64,000 nucleotides of DNA from an uncultured Agrobacterium sp. GTDB taxonomy: Bacteria; Pseudomonadota; Alphaproteobacteria; Rhizobiales; Rhizobiaceae. Position numbers and translations under genes: made by a program. This document shows, piece by piece, positions 1 through 9,769 of this stretch (position 1 is its first letter; every line of letters starts with the position of its first letter). The stretch is taken from positions 186,001-250,000 of the forward strand of contig CAJYTK010000007.1 of assembly GCA_913777615.1 (NCBI GenBank), given 5' to 3'. Under the pieces are notes generated by a model. That model saw only the letters and a program-made list of their open reading frames with translations, ran no database searches and was not told the DNA's origin.

Positions 1-257
1 AGCAGATTGTCGACGAAATCGATTTCCGATCCTGCCATGTAGACGAGCGACAAACTGTCGATCAGGACCTTCGCATCCCCGCGCGAGATAACGATGTCAT
101 CTTCGGTCGGCGCGCCATCCAGGTCAAACTTATAGGAGAAGCCGGAACAGCCGCCGCCTTCGACGGAGACGCGAAGTGCCTGTTTTCCCGCTTCAGCCGA
201 AACGATCTGGGCGATTCGTTTTGCGGCGGATTCAGAGAGTGTAACGTCCGTGGTCAT
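1..257 (-). CDS. erpA: A-type iron-sulfur cluster carrier (ErpA/IscA-like), 3' end beyond window
   Basis: The visible part is the first 85 residues of a HesB/IscA-family protein. These proteins accept Fe-S clusters from the scaffold and pass them to target enzymes in the cytoplasm. The first conserved cysteine is visible in GGGCSGFSYKF at about residue 37; the C-terminal CxC pair lies outside the window. The ATG at 257 follows a GGAG eight bases upstream on the minus strand. The gene is divergent from dgt. In rhizobia a single ErpA-like carrier is commonly found beside dgt (recalled, not checked). A second, different A-type carrier (sufA) lies at 62.7 kb. The assignment to ErpA rather than IscA rests on context and is uncertain. 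Confidence 0.85.
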   Translation of the reverse strand, partial: MTTDVTLSESAAKRIAQIVSAEAGKQALRVSVEGGGCSGFSYKFDLDGAPTEDDIVISRGDAKVLIDSLSLVYMAGSEIDFVDNL

Positions 258-432
258 GTCGTTTCTCCAACCGGGGTCAAGAACCGGCGAGCAAAGTTCT
301 GTGTAAGACCGATTATAAACCAGTCAAATTCACCGTCTATAGGCTTAACGGTCGCAAACCCGCTTTGCGGCAACCTCCGCGATAGGTATGAAGAGCAAAG
401 TAAAAGGTCAATGGGCCGATGGCAGGACAGAC

Positions 433-1650
433 ATGATTATCGATCAGCGTGCGTTGGGTTTTGGGAGCGGAGAAAGAGCGGTTTATGCCGCGGATCCATG
501 GACGACGCGCGGACGCCTGTTTGCCGAAACATCCAGTTTGACACGCTCGGAATTCCAGCGCGATCGCGACCGCATCGTTCACACCACCGCTTTTCGACGA
601 CTGAAACACAAGACGCAGGTGTTCATAAGTCCCGATGGCGATCATTATCGCACACGTCTGACCCACACGATTGAAGTGGCGCAGATCGCCCGCGCGCTTG
701 CTCGCGCACTGAAACTGGATGAGGATCTGGCTGAAGGCGTGGCGCTGGTGCATGACTTCGGGCACACGCCATTTGGCCATACCGGGGAAGATGCGCTGGA
801 TGCAGTTCTGAAGCCCTATGGCGGCTTCGATCACAACGCCCAGTCGCTGCGCATCGTCACCAAGCTTGAGCGGCGCTATGCCGAGTATGACGGTATCAAT
901 CTGACCTGGGAAACGCTCGAAGGTCTGGTGAAGCACAATGGTCCTCTGTTGAATGCGGCGGGTGAGGGGACGCATGGTCCGGTGCCATTGCCGATCCTCG
1001 AATATTGCCAGCTTCAGGATCTGGAGATCGGCACCTTCGCCAGCCTGGAGGCCCAGGTCGCCGCCATCGCCGATGACATCGCCTATAATACACATGACAT
1101 CGACGATGGTCTGCGCGCAGGTTATCTGACCTTTGATATGCTGGAGGACGTGCCGTTCCTCTCAGGCCTGATGGCTGAGGTTCGTGCAAAGTATCCGTCG
1201 CTCGATGATGATCGTTTCGCGCATGAAATCATGCGCCGCCAGATTACGCGGATGGTGGAAGATGTGATTGGTGTGGCGCAGCACAACCTCGATCTCCTGA
1301 AACCGAAGAATGCTGCCGATATTCGCGCCGCCGACCGCACCGTCGCGACCTTTTCGCCGGACATGGCCGAGACCGACAAGCAGATCAAGAAGCTGCTCTT
1401 CGGGCATATCTATCGCCACCCGGATATCATGCGCATTCGCGCAGGCGCGACGCAGATCGTTACTGACCTTTTCCACCGCTATATGGAAACGCCAGCCGAG
1501 ATGCAGAGTCACTACTGGGTGGACAGCATTCCCGGCATGACGGAAGCCGCAAGGGCGCGCCATGTGGGCGATTATCTCGCAGGCATGACCGATAGCTATG
1601 CGCTTAGGACGCATCAGCGGCTGTTTGACCATACACCCGATTTGCGATAG
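433..1650 (+). CDS. dgt: dGTP triphosphohydrolase-like HD-domain protein
   Basis: This is a dGTPase-family enzyme (405 aa), which hydrolyses dGTP/dNTPs to nucleoside and triphosphate. The HD metal site is visible: His in [10 protein letters not shown] (about residue 78) and the HD pair in [17 protein letters not shown] (about 107-108), with a later D in [13 protein letters not shown]. The length and the opening RALGFG...[11 protein letters not shown] fit the short type-2 subfamily common in alphaproteobacteria. The ATG at 433 is preceded by AGGA with good spacing; a longer frame from 388 has no clear ribosome site. It precedes argS by 63 bases on the same strand. Substrate specificity cannot be read from the sequence. 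Confidence 0.93.
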   Translation: MIIDQRALGFGSGERAVYAADPWTTRGRLFAETSSLTRSEFQRDRDRIVHTTAFRRLKHKTQVFISPDGDHYRTRLTHTIEVAQIARALARALKLDEDLAEGVALVHDFGHTPFGHTGEDALDAVLKPYGGFDHNAQSLRIVTKLERRYAEYDGINLTWETLEGLVKHNGPLLNAAGEGTHGPVPLPILEYCQLQDLEIGTFASLEAQVAAIADDIAYNTHDIDDGLRAGYLTFDMLEDVPFLSGLMAEVRAKYPSLDDDRFAHEIMRRQITRMVEDVIGVAQHNLDLLKPKNAADIRAADRTVATFSPDMAETDKQIKKLLFGHIYRHPDIMRIRAGATQIVTDLFHRYMETPAEMQSHYWVDSIPGMTEAARARHVGDYLAGMTDSYALRTHQRLFDHTPDLR

Positions 1651-1713
1651 GCAGCGCGCGATTGCGAAGCCGATACCCGGATGACTGAAAGCCCTTCGCG
1701 AAGGTAGATGACC

Positions 1714-3471
1714 ATGAACCTTTTTGCCGATTTTGACGCACGAATCAAAAAAGCTCTCGAGACGATCGATCTCGTCAAAGCCAATCGCGATGCTGTCGAT
1801 TTTGGCCGTATCACCGTGGAATCTCCACGCGATCCAAGCCATGGCGATGTCGCGACCAACGCGGCAATGGTGCTGGCCAAGCCGCTTGGCACGAACCCGC
1901 GCGCGCTGGCTGAGCTGATCGTGCCGGCACTTGAACAGGATGCCGATGTCGATAGCGTCAATGTGGCAGGCCCCGGCTTCATCAATATCCGCGTTTCGGT
2001 TGGCTACTGGCAGCGCCTCTTGGCTGGCATGATCTCGCAGGGTCTGGATTTTGGCCGGTCCACAGTCGGTACGGGCAAGAAAATTAACGTTGAGTATGTA
2101 TCCGCCAATCCAACAGGTCCGATGCATGTCGGTCACTGCCGTGGTGCTGTCGTTGGCGATACGCTTGCAAATGTGCTTGCATTCGCGGGCTATGACGTCA
2201 TCAAGGAATACTACATCAACGACGCCGGTTCGCAGATCGATGTTCTGGCGAAGTCAGTCTTCTTGCGTTACCGCGAAGCGCTAGGTGAGGATGTTGGCAC
2301 CATCCCGCCAGGTCTTTATCCGGGCGATTATCTCGTTCCCGTCGGTCAGGCGCTTGCCAATGAGTTCGGTATCAAGCTGCGCGCCATGCCTGAGGAGCAG
2401 TGGTTGCCGATCGTCAAGGACAAGGCGATCGATGCAATGATGGCGATGATCCGTGAGGATCTGGCAGCTCTCAACGTCAAGCACGACGTCTTCTATTCCG
2501 AGCGGACCCTGCATGCTGGCAATGCCGGTCCCATTCTGTCTGCGATCAACGACCTCACCTTCAAGGGCCATGTCTACAAGGGCACGCTACCGCCGCCTAA
2601 GGGTGAGGTTTCCGAAGATTGGGAAGACCGCGAGCAGACGCTTTTCCGCTCCACCGAAGTTGGTGACGACATGGACCGTCCGCTGATGAAGTCGGACGGC
2701 ACCTACACCTACTTTGCAGCCGATGTGGCGTACTTCAAGGATAAGTACGATCGCGGCTTCTCCGAGATGATCTACGTTCTGGGCGCAGACCATGGTGGTT
2801 ACGTCAAGCGTCTGGAAGCGGTGGCGCGGGCGGTGTCGGAAGGCAAAGCGAAACTGACCGTTTTGCTGTGCCAGTTGGTCAAGCTTTTCCGTGATGGCGA
2901 GCCGGTGAAGATGTCGAAGCGCTCGGGCGATTTCGTTACATTGCGGGACGTCGTGGACGAAGTCGGACGCGATCCGGTGCGATTCATGATGCTTTATCGG
3001 AAGAACTCTGAGCCTTTGGACTTCGATTTTGCCAAGGTGACCGAGCAATCTAAAGACAATCCGGTATTTTATGTGCAATATGCTCATGCCCGTTGCAAGT
3101 CGGTTTTCCGGCAGGCGAACGAGGCGTTTCCGGGGTTGGATCTGGACGTTTCCGATTTCTCTTCCGGATCGGTTTTGATTAACGATGTCAATGAGTTGCA
3201 GTTGATCGCGAAGCTGGCGGAATATCCGCGTCTGATCGAGTCTGCGGCACAGAATCATGAGCCGCATCGCTTGGCATTTTACCTCTACGATCTGGCCAGT
3301 TCCTTCCATGGACACTGGAACAAAGGTAAAGATCAGCCGGAATTACGTTTTGTTAACGATAAAAACCGAGAATTGAGCGTTGCCAGACTAGGGCTGGTGA
3401 GTGCTGTCGCGAATGTGCTGAAGTCCGGATTGACGCTTTTGGGAGCGGACGCGCCTGACGAGATGCGATGA
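1714..3471 (+). CDS. argS: Arginyl-tRNA synthetase
   Basis: This class I aminoacyl-tRNA synthetase charges tRNA-Arg. The N-terminal Add-1 domain is followed by the signature [12 protein letters not shown] (HIGH-type, about residue 137) and a KMSKRSGDF loop (about residue 398). An anticodon-binding DALR domain forms the C-terminus. The length of 585 aa is typical. Two in-frame ATGs exist, at 1708 and 1714. AAGG at 1701-1704 is too close to the first and well spaced for the second, so 1714 is preferred. It sits between dgt and a SPOR-domain protein gene on the same strand, an order I recall from Rhizobiaceae. Confidence 0.97.
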   Translation: MNLFADFDARIKKALETIDLVKANRDAVDFGRITVESPRDPSHGDVATNAAMVLAKPLGTNPRALAELIVPALEQDADVDSVNVAGPGFINIRVSVGYWQRLLAGMISQGLDFGRSTVGTGKKINVEYVSANPTGPMHVGHCRGAVVGDTLANVLAFAGYDVIKEYYINDAGSQIDVLAKSVFLRYREALGEDVGTIPPGLYPGDYLVPVGQALANEFGIKLRAMPEEQWLPIVKDKAIDAMMAMIREDLAALNVKHDVFYSERTLHAGNAGPILSAINDLTFKGHVYKGTLPPPKGEVSEDWEDREQTLFRSTEVGDDMDRPLMKSDGTYTYFAADVAYFKDKYDRGFSEMIYVLGADHGGYVKRLEAVARAVSEGKAKLTVLLCQLVKLFRDGEPVKMSKRSGDFVTLRDVVDEVGRDPVRFMMLYRKNSEPLDFDFAKVTEQSKDNPVFYVQYAHARCKSVFRQANEAFPGLDLDVSDFSSGSVLINDVNELQLIAKLAEYPRLIESAAQNHEPHRLAFYLYDLASSFHGHWNKGKDQPELRFVNDKNRELSVARLGLVSAVANVLKSGLTLLGADAPDEMR

Positions 3472-3538
3472 CATCCTCACCATTATTTGCTCACAATACG
3501 CTGGCAAGTGCTGTGATGCGTAGATGGTGGAACACGTA

Positions 3539-6500
3539 ATGGTCGAAAAAAATGTCGCGTTTAACCGAGACTCTCGGTCGCAGGAATTCGCTGACAACGA
3601 TCCTCTGGCCCAATTGGCGCGACTTGGTGCGCAAGAGGATCGTCCTTCCCATGTCGCGCCGCCGGCCGCGCAGAGTGCTGCCGCGTCGTCTGTGCGTCGG
3701 GAACCCGAATTCAACCTCGAAGATGAGCTGCTTCGTGAGTTTGCCGTCTACGATGCGCCGCGTCATGAGCCCATCGCACTGGATGCTGCCAACGATGTTC
3801 GCTCACCCGTTCCAGCCAGCGAATTCATGCAGCGTGTGGAATCGGTTTTTTCCCGCCGCGAGCCGGAGCTAGAGCCGGTCGCGCAGCAGCTTCCCGTCGA
3901 TCGCGAAGACTATCTTATTGCCGAGCATCACGCGTCCGCACCGCATTCAGATCTGAGAGACGATTTTAGCGACGATCCGCATTCGGTTGCTGCAGTTTTT
4001 GATGTTACGCGCCGCGATACGGTTACGCAGGTTGAAGAGCCTTCCCATGTGGCGCAAGCAGAGATCGCGGCGGCACCCATCGCCGCTGCGCCCGAGCCTC
4101 GTGCGTACGAACAGCCGGCTCAGCTACAGCAGCCCAATTGGGAGCTGATGGCCGAGACGTCCGGTGAAACTGCGATCGATCTCGCAAGCGAACTGGAGCT
4201 CTCCGTTTCGGACGACGTTTCTACGCCAGTTCAGCCAGCAGCTCCATCGTTGCGCAAATCTTCGCTCGACTTCTCGAGCCTGCGCCTTCCGCTGGCGAAC
4301 TTCGGCGCTCCACGCGCAACCCCAGTTGCAGCCAAGCCTGCTACCGCTACTGCACCTGTCCTTGAATCTGCCAAGCCTGTTGCCGATGATGTTGTGATGC
4401 CTTCTCCTGCCGGACATAAGCTGTCGGCAATGGATGAACTCATTTCCGACGTGGCGCGCTATGAGATCAGCAATAAGAGCGTGAACGCTGCCGCACCTGT
4501 TGCGAGGATGGAGCCGGTTGCGACAGCAACGCCTGTATTGTCGTCTGTCGCGCCTGTCTTAAAAGCGCAGCCTGACGCACCGCCCGTGGCGCCGGTCCGT
4601 GCGGAACCTGTCTTCGAAACGCCCGTTGCAGCACCCAAGCCGGTCGCTTCACAGCAGGGTGTTGTTGCCACGCCTGCGTCTGTTGCACGCGCTGCTACTG
4701 CGCAGGTCGTCAAGCCGCCTGTTGCGCCAGCAGTAGAGACGCCGGTGGCCGATGAATTCGATGCCTTCAATGATGCCGATTTCGAGCTTGCGCTTGAGGA
4801 TATCGATTTCGATATCGACCTCTCCGAAATCAGCAATATAGATGTTGCACCCGCACCTGTCGCCAAGCCAGTGGTCGCCAAGCCAGCGGTCGCTAAGCCG
4901 GCTGCCGTCCAGCCTGCACCAGTCGCTCAGCCGGCGCCTGTTATGCCGGCTGCCGTGGCACCTAAGCCGGTCGCGGCATCGAGCGTCACGACACCCGTTG
5001 CTACCCGTTTGCAGCCGCAGCCCGTGGTTGAACAGACGCGCTACGAGGAGCGCCGACCTCCGGCTCCGGCCGCTGTCGTTCCCGCCGCGTCTCTGGAAGG
5101 ACTTCCTTTCGATCCGACGCAGATCGGTGAGACGGAGGATGCGCCTGAAACCATTACGGAGATGGACGTTCCCGAACTTCCCGTCGGCGTTTTCGAACCA
5201 AAACCTGTTGCCCGCCGTCATGAAGAGGATCTCGATCTCGACACCGAGCTTGCATCGCTCTTTGCAACGCCAACTTCAGGTGGTCTTGATCGCCACAAGA
5301 ATGGCGCGCCTCGTCAGGTGCAGCAGGCTCAGCCAACGCCTGAAGAGGTGGATGAGTTCGAGCGTGCGCTGGAAGAAGATTTTCGCCGAAGCATGCAGGA
5401 AGCGGCGGAAGGCCGCGCCGGCTCGCAGTCTAGAGACGATGCGTCTCCCGCCGAGGTTCGCTATTCGGATGACAGCCGCGAGGGTGGCGCACGCCGCTGG
5501 TTCGTACCGGTGGCTGCTGCCGTCGGTCTTATCCTCATCGGTGGCGGCACTTACGCCTTGATCGGTGGTGGTGCGTCGCACTCCGGTTCAAATGGCGCGC
5601 CGGTGATCATCTCCGCCGATAGCGAGCCGACCAAGGTGGTTCCTGAAAATCCTGGTGGCCGTGTGGTCCCGAACCAGGACAAGGCGGTCTATGATCGCGT
5701 CGCCGGTGCTGCACCGTCAGATCCCAAGCAGCCATCGCTGATTTCGACCAACGAAGAACCTGTGGATGTCGTTCAGCGCACGCTGATCCCCGAACTTCCG
5801 ATGGAAGACGAGGCCGACCAGATGCAGGGTGGTACATCCACGCCCGTCGGCGAAACCGAAGATCCGCGTCTGCTGTCTCGCAACGATAATGCGCAGGCTG
5901 CCGATAACGCCGGTCATGGCGGTGTGAATGTGTCTCCGCGCAAGGTGCGCACCATGATCGTCAAGCCGGACGGTACTCTTGTTGCTCAGGAAGTGCCTGC
6001 TCCAGCCACCGCAGCGCCGCAGCAGGACAAGGTTGAGCAACTGGCGGCGCCGACTGCCGGACAGGCTGCGGAAGACGCACCTGCAGTGGTTTCCGCATCG
6101 CGTGTTCCGGTTACGCCGGAGCAGCCCGCTTCGACGCAAACGACAGCACGCCCTGCCACTGCCCAGCCGTCGCAAACTGCGGCACCGCTGCCTGGCTCCC
6201 GCCCGGCCAGCCAGCCAGCCAACGTTGTCGCGACCGTGACGAGCCAGGGCAATGTTCGTCCGGCGTCTCAGCCGCAGGCTGCGCCGCAGGCGGCATCTAC
6301 GCCAGCAGCCGCGACCAGCACGCCGTCTTCCGGTGGCTACTACATCCAGATCGCATCGCTGCCGAGCCAGGCAGAGGCGCAGAAGTCCTATCAGAACATG
6401 TCTGCGAAGTTCGGCTCCGTGATCGGTGGACGAGGTGTGGACATCAAGGCCGCGGAAATCGCCGGAAAGGGAACATTCTACCGCGTTCGTATTCCCGCTG

Positions 6501-6574
6501 GTGACAAGAACGAAGCTGCTGCATTGTGCGAACGCTTCCGCTCTGCCGGCGGCAGCTGCCTTATCGCGCGGTGA
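3539..6574 (+). CDS. Large SPOR-domain inner-membrane protein
   Basis: This protein of about 1011 aa has three parts. Residues 1-645 are a long, low-complexity acidic and Ala/Pro/Val-rich segment with repeated KPVVAKP/QPAPV-type units around bases 4850-4980. One transmembrane helix follows (WFVPVAAAVGLILIGGGTYAL, about residues 650-672). The periplasmic part ends in a SPOR domain of about 75 residues (GGYYIQIASLPSQAEA to the C-terminus). SPOR domains bind denuded peptidoglycan at the division septum. The expected topology is a large cytoplasmic N-terminus with the SPOR domain outside. An ATG at 3524 is also possible, but 3539 has GGTGG eight bases upstream. NagZ, a peptidoglycan-recycling enzyme, follows. 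It resembles an FtsN-like or DedD-like organiser, but its specific role is unknown. Confidence 0.88.
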   Translation: MVEKNVAFNRDSRSQEFADNDPLAQLARLGAQEDRPSHVAPPAAQSAAASSVRREPEFNLEDELLREFAVYDAPRHEPIALDAANDVRSPVPASEFMQRVESVFSRREPELEPVAQQLPVDREDYLIAEHHASAPHSDLRDDFSDDPHSVAAVFDVTRRDTVTQVEEPSHVAQAEIAAAPIAAAPEPRAYEQPAQLQQPNWELMAETSGETAIDLASELELSVSDDVSTPVQPAAPSLRKSSLDFSSLRLPLANFGAPRATPVAAKPATATAPVLESAKPVADDVVMPSPAGHKLSAMDELISDVARYEISNKSVNAAAPVARMEPVATATPVLSSVAPVLKAQPDAPPVAPVRAEPVFETPVAAPKPVASQQGVVATPASVARAATAQVVKPPVAPAVETPVADEFDAFNDADFELALEDIDFDIDLSEISNIDVAPAPVAKPVVAKPAVAKPAAVQPAPVAQPAPVMPAAVAPKPVAASSVTTPVATRLQPQPVVEQTRYEERRPPAPAAVVPAASLEGLPFDPTQIGETEDAPETITEMDVPELPVGVFEPKPVARRHEEDLDLDTELASLFATPTSGGLDRHKNGAPRQVQQAQPTPEEVDEFERALEEDFRRSMQEAAEGRAGSQSRDDASPAEVRYSDDSREGGARRWFVPVAAAVGLILIGGGTYALIGGGASHSGSNGAPVIISADSEPTKVVPENPGGRVVPNQDKAVYDRVAGAAPSDPKQPSLISTNEEPVDVVQRTLIPELPMEDEADQMQGGTSTPVGETEDPRLLSRNDNAQAADNAGHGGVNVSPRKVRTMIVKPDGTLVAQEVPAPATAAPQQDKVEQLAAPTAGQAAEDAPAVVSASRVPVTPEQPASTQTTARPATAQPSQTAAPLPGSRPASQPANVVATVTSQGNVRPASQPQAAPQAASTPAAATSTPSSGGYYIQIASLPSQAEAQKSYQNMSAKFGSVIGGRGVDIKAAEIAGKGTFYRVRIPAGDKNEAAALCERFRSAGGSCLIAR

Positions 6575-6594
6575 GAGCGACGCTTTAGTACTCG

Positions 6595-6629
6595 AAAGCC
6601 GGGACGGTCTTGCCGTCCCGGCTTTTTTT
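6595..6629 (+). terminator. Rho-independent terminator after the SPOR gene
   Basis: A perfect 12-bp stem (AAGCCGGGACGG / CCGTCCCGGCTT) with a 5-base loop is followed by a run of T. It lies 21 bases after the SPOR-gene stop and before nagZ, so nagZ probably starts a new transcript or depends on read-through. Confidence 0.93.
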
Positions 6630-6678
6630 ATAAGAATATCCCACGCTCCAACTCGACCTCATGCACAGGACCGACATC

Positions 6679-7695
6679 ATGACCCAATCGAAAGCTATGA
6701 TCCTTGGCTGTAGCGGCCTGACGCTGACCGCGGAGGAAATCGACCTTTACAAGGCAGAGCAACCTTGGGGCTTCATTCTTTTTGGTCGCAATATTGGTGA
6801 TGCGCAGCAGATCACCGATCTGGTTGCCTCCATGCGTGATGCGGTGGGACGGCCCGACGCGCCCGTGCTGATAGATCAGGAGGGGGGACGCGTTCAGCGC
6901 ATTCGTCCACCAATTCTCCAGTCTTATCCCAATGCACAGGCCCTCGGCGAGATCTACACGCGCGATCGGGATAAAGGTCTGCGTGCAGCATGGCTGATGT
7001 CGCGCCTGCATGCTTTCGACCTGACGCGCTTCGGCATTACCGTCGATTGCTTGCCCGTTCTCGATGTACCGGTGGAAGGCGCGAGCAACGTTATCGGTAA
7101 CCGTGCATACGGGTTCGATCCGACGATGGTAACCGAAATGGGGCAGGCGGCCGCCGATGGTTTGAAAGCAGGTGGAATGCTGCCGGTCATGAAGCATATG
7201 CCAGGTCATGGACGCGGTATGGTAGATTCCCATCACGAACTGCCGGTCGTTGACGTTGCTCTCGACGATCTCGACACACATGATTTCGTACCCTTCCGTG
7301 CTCTCAATCAGGAACTGATGGGCATGAGCGCGCATCTCGTGTTCAAGGCAGTCGACCCCGAGCGTCCCGCAACCACGTCAAAGAAAGTCATCCAGGAAAT
7401 CATTCGTGGGCGTATCGGCTTTGACGGACTGCTGATGTCCGACGACAGTTCGATGAATGCACTCAAAGGTACGCTCGGCGAACGTGCCGCCAATATTATT
7501 TCTGGCGGTTGCGATATGGTCTTGCATTGCAACGGCGTGATGAGTGAAATGCTGCAGGTCGTGAAGGAAGTTCCTGTCCTTTCGGGCCGGTCTCTCGAGC
7601 GTGCCAAAGCTGTGGAAATGGGCTTCCCGAAGCCGGACGATGCCGATGAGACAAGCTTGAGAGAAGAGTTCAACGCGATGCTTGCGGTTGCCTGA
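6679..7695 (+). CDS. nagZ: Beta-N-acetylhexosaminidase, glycoside hydrolase family 3
   Basis: This cytoplasmic peptidoglycan-recycling enzyme removes N-acetylglucosamine from anhydromuropeptides. The family signature KHMPGHGRGMVDSHHE (about residue 171) carries the Asp/His pair used as general acid/base, and MSDDSSMNAL (about residue 253) holds the nucleophile Asp. Length is 338 aa. The ATG at 6679 has AGGA at 6667-6670; an upstream ATG at 6661 lacks a site. The nagZ-scpA-scpB-tatABC order is a recurring alphaproteobacterial arrangement, so it was probably retained by co-transcription. By-products of such enzymes influence beta-lactamase induction in other bacteria. Confidence 0.95.
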   Translation: MTQSKAMILGCSGLTLTAEEIDLYKAEQPWGFILFGRNIGDAQQITDLVASMRDAVGRPDAPVLIDQEGGRVQRIRPPILQSYPNAQALGEIYTRDRDKGLRAAWLMSRLHAFDLTRFGITVDCLPVLDVPVEGASNVIGNRAYGFDPTMVTEMGQAAADGLKAGGMLPVMKHMPGHGRGMVDSHHELPVVDVALDDLDTHDFVPFRALNQELMGMSAHLVFKAVDPERPATTSKKVIQEIIRGRIGFDGLLMSDDSSMNALKGTLGERAANIISGGCDMVLHCNGVMSEMLQVVKEVPVLSGRSLERAKAVEMGFPKPDDADETSLREEFNAMLAVA

Positions 7696-7741
7696 TGCAC
7701 CGCCGGCCGGAGCGTCAGCGAAAGGTCCGGCGAAGAGAACC

Positions 7742-8587
7742 ATGGCAGCAGAAAAATCGCGCGGCAATACGCCGATGGACAAGCTCTGGCAGGATGTGAA
7801 GCCTGAGCGCGCAACAGGCGAGGCGGCATTGATGATCGATGTGGCGGGCTTTGAAGGCCCGCTCGATCTGCTTCTGCATCTTGCCCGCGTCCAGAAGGTC
7901 GATCTCTCCCGCATCTCGGTTCTGGCGCTGGCGGAGCAATATCTGCAATTTGTCGAAAGCGCCCGGCGGGTGCGTATCGAGCTTGCAGCCGATTATCTGG
8001 TCATGGCGGCGTGGCTCGCTTTTCTCAAGTCCAAGCTGCTCATCCCCCAGCAAAGCAAGGATGAAGGGCCGAGCGGCGAAGAAATGGCCGCGACCCTTGC
8101 TTTTAGGCTCAAGCGACTGGAGGCCATGCGCGACGCTGCCGAGAGGCTGGTGAACCGAGATCAGCTTGGGCGCGATATCTTCGCTCGTGGTGCGCCCGAG
8201 CATATCCCCCACCGTAGCCGCTCTGCGTTTGAGGCGAGCCTCTATGACCTCTTGAGCGCCTATGCAACGCTTCGCCAACGTCAGGCCATCACCCAGGTCA
8301 CGATCGAGAAACGCCAAGTCTGGTCGCTTGTCGAGGCCCGTGAGTTGCTCACCTCGATGTTGGGTGAGATCGGAGAATGGACGGAACTTGATCGGTATCT
8401 CCTGCAATATGTGCCCGATCCCTCTATGCGCGCCACCGCCATTGCAAGCGCATTCGCAGCGTCGTTGGAACTTGTGCGGGACGGGTCACTGGAAATTCGC
8501 CAGGATGGCGCGTTTCAACCGATTTTCATGCGTAAAGGCTCGGTTAGAGCGAAGGAACGTTCTGAAAGGGCCGATGATGCCGAATGA
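7742..8587 (+). CDS. scpA: Segregation and condensation protein A (kleisin)
   Basis: ScpA is the kleisin subunit of the SMC-ScpAB condensin that organises and segregates the chromosome. The N-terminal motif FEGPLDLLLHLARVQKVD (about residues 37-54) and the helical and winged-helix-like C-terminal region are typical. Length is 281 aa. The ATG at 7742 (MAAEKSRG) follows GAAGAGA; an in-frame start at 7682 would overlap nagZ and lacks conservation. It overlaps scpB by 14 bases, which suggests translational coupling of the two partners. The smc gene is not in the window. Confidence 0.95.
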   Translation: MAAEKSRGNTPMDKLWQDVKPERATGEAALMIDVAGFEGPLDLLLHLARVQKVDLSRISVLALAEQYLQFVESARRVRIELAADYLVMAAWLAFLKSKLLIPQQSKDEGPSGEEMAATLAFRLKRLEAMRDAAERLVNRDQLGRDIFARGAPEHIPHRSRSAFEASLYDLLSAYATLRQRQAITQVTIEKRQVWSLVEARELLTSMLGEIGEWTELDRYLLQYVPDPSMRATAIASAFAASLELVRDGSLEIRQDGAFQPIFMRKGSVRAKERSERADDAE

Positions 8588-9308
8588 AGCTGACCAAGAA
8601 AACGACGTCGCTGAAGACACAGCAGAGATTAGGGGCGGCTCGGTCTCGCAGCGTCTTGAAGCCGAGGCGGAACGCATTGCCGAAGCCTTGGTGTTCGCCT
8701 CGGCGCAACCCGTGTCGGAAGCGTTCATCGCTGAGCGTATCCCGCGCGGTGTCGATGTGCCACCTCTGATGAACCGGTTGAAGCAGGTTTACGCAACACG
8801 CGGCGTCAATCTTGTGCAGGTGGGCGGCAACTGGGCGTTTCGCACGGCTGGTGATCTGTCCTTCGTCATACATATCGATGAGAAGGAGCCGAAGAAGCTA
8901 TCCCGGGCTGCTTTGGAAGTGCTTGCGATCATCGCTTATCATCAGCCTGTCACGCGCGCTGAAATCGAAGATATCCGCGGTGTCCAAACATCGCGTGGAA
9001 CGCTGGACGTTTTGATGGAAGCAGGTTGGGTGCGTTTTCGCGGCCGTCGCCGCACGCCTGGGCGTCCGGTTACGATGGGAACGACCGTCGAATTTCTCGA
9101 TCATTTCGGCCTCGAGGAGTTGCGAGACCTTCCGGGTCTCGATGAACTGAAGGGCGCAGGCCTCTTGTCCGGTCGCGTTCCTCCGAATTTCGGAATTCCG
9201 ATTCCCTCCATGAGCGACGAACTGACCGAGGACGAAGACCCGATCACGCAGCTCGATCTAGAGGAGCTTGGCCTGCTTGCACCGAGTGGCGGCGATCCAG
9301 ATGATTGA
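8574..9308 (+). CDS. scpB: Segregation and condensation protein B
   Basis: ScpB is the winged-helix partner that dimerises and binds ScpA in the SMC complex. Recognisable segments are the N-terminal helix RIAEALVFASAQPVSE and the conserved KLSRAALEVLAIIAYHQPVTRAEIE core, followed by RGTLDVLMEAGWVRFRGRR. Length is 244 aa. The start is the ATG-ATG pair at 8574/8577 behind AAGGG, inside the end of scpA. The acidic C-terminal tail is typical of rhizobial members. A 159-base gap separates it from tatA and contains a short hairpin (9351-9366, GCTGTG/CACAGC) without a T-run. Confidence 0.94.
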   Translation: MMPNEADQENDVAEDTAEIRGGSVSQRLEAEAERIAEALVFASAQPVSEAFIAERIPRGVDVPPLMNRLKQVYATRGVNLVQVGGNWAFRTAGDLSFVIHIDEKEPKKLSRAALEVLAIIAYHQPVTRAEIEDIRGVQTSRGTLDVLMEAGWVRFRGRRRTPGRPVTMGTTVEFLDHFGLEELRDLPGLDELKGAGLLSGRVPPNFGIPIPSMSDELTEDEDPITQLDLEELGLLAPSGGDPDD

Positions 9309-9467
9309 TTTTGTTGCAACAGCATAGTGATCACGCAGATGTGTCGACGTGCTGTGGCATCACAGCATTTGCGGTTCGCTTACTTTGTTGAATAGCCATT
9401 TTGTCGTTTGAAAAAGCCCTGCAAACGTCTTACATCGTTGCAAAGCAAAATTCAGGGAGTTTGCGTC

Positions 9468-9680
9468 ATGGGTTCTTTTAGTGTTTGGCACTGGCTGATC
9501 GTTCTGGTGATTGTGCTAGTGCTTTTCGGCCGGGGCAAAATTCCCGAATTGATGGGTGACGTGGCCAAGGGCATCAAGAGCTTCAAGAAAGGCATGGCCG
9601 ATGACGATGCCACACCTCCGCCTTCCGATACCAACGTCAATGCCAAGACGGTTGATCATAAGGCTGACGAGATCAAGTAA
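9468..9680 (+). CDS. tatA: Twin-arginine translocase subunit TatA
   Basis: TatA (70 aa) multimerises to form the path for folded proteins across the inner membrane. One N-terminal transmembrane helix ([15 protein letters not shown], about residues 6-20) is followed by the [20 protein letters not shown] hinge and amphipathic helix. The ATG at 9468 has AGGGAG at 9454-9459. A longer frame from 9408 has no conserved extension. It leads a tatA-tatB-tatC set. The formate dehydrogenase encoded nearby is expected to be cytoplasmic, so no direct link is implied. Confidence 0.97.
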   Translation: MGSFSVWHWLIVLVIVLVLFGRGKIPELMGDVAKGIKSFKKGMADDDATPPPSDTNVNAKTVDHKADEIK

Positions 9681-9769
9681 TTGACGCGGGGTGGGACGGA
9701 AACGTCGTCACCCTGGTCTTCGCGCCTTGAGGATCATGGCGCGTCGGTGCGCGTGTCGGGAGCTTTTTG

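Noticed and set aside
337-1095. Long minus-strand frame opposite dgt (and similar ones opposite argS, the SPOR gene, purL, fdsA, sufB)
   Set aside because: They are antisense shadows created by high GC and codon bias of real genes; they lack ribosome sites and recognisable protein features.
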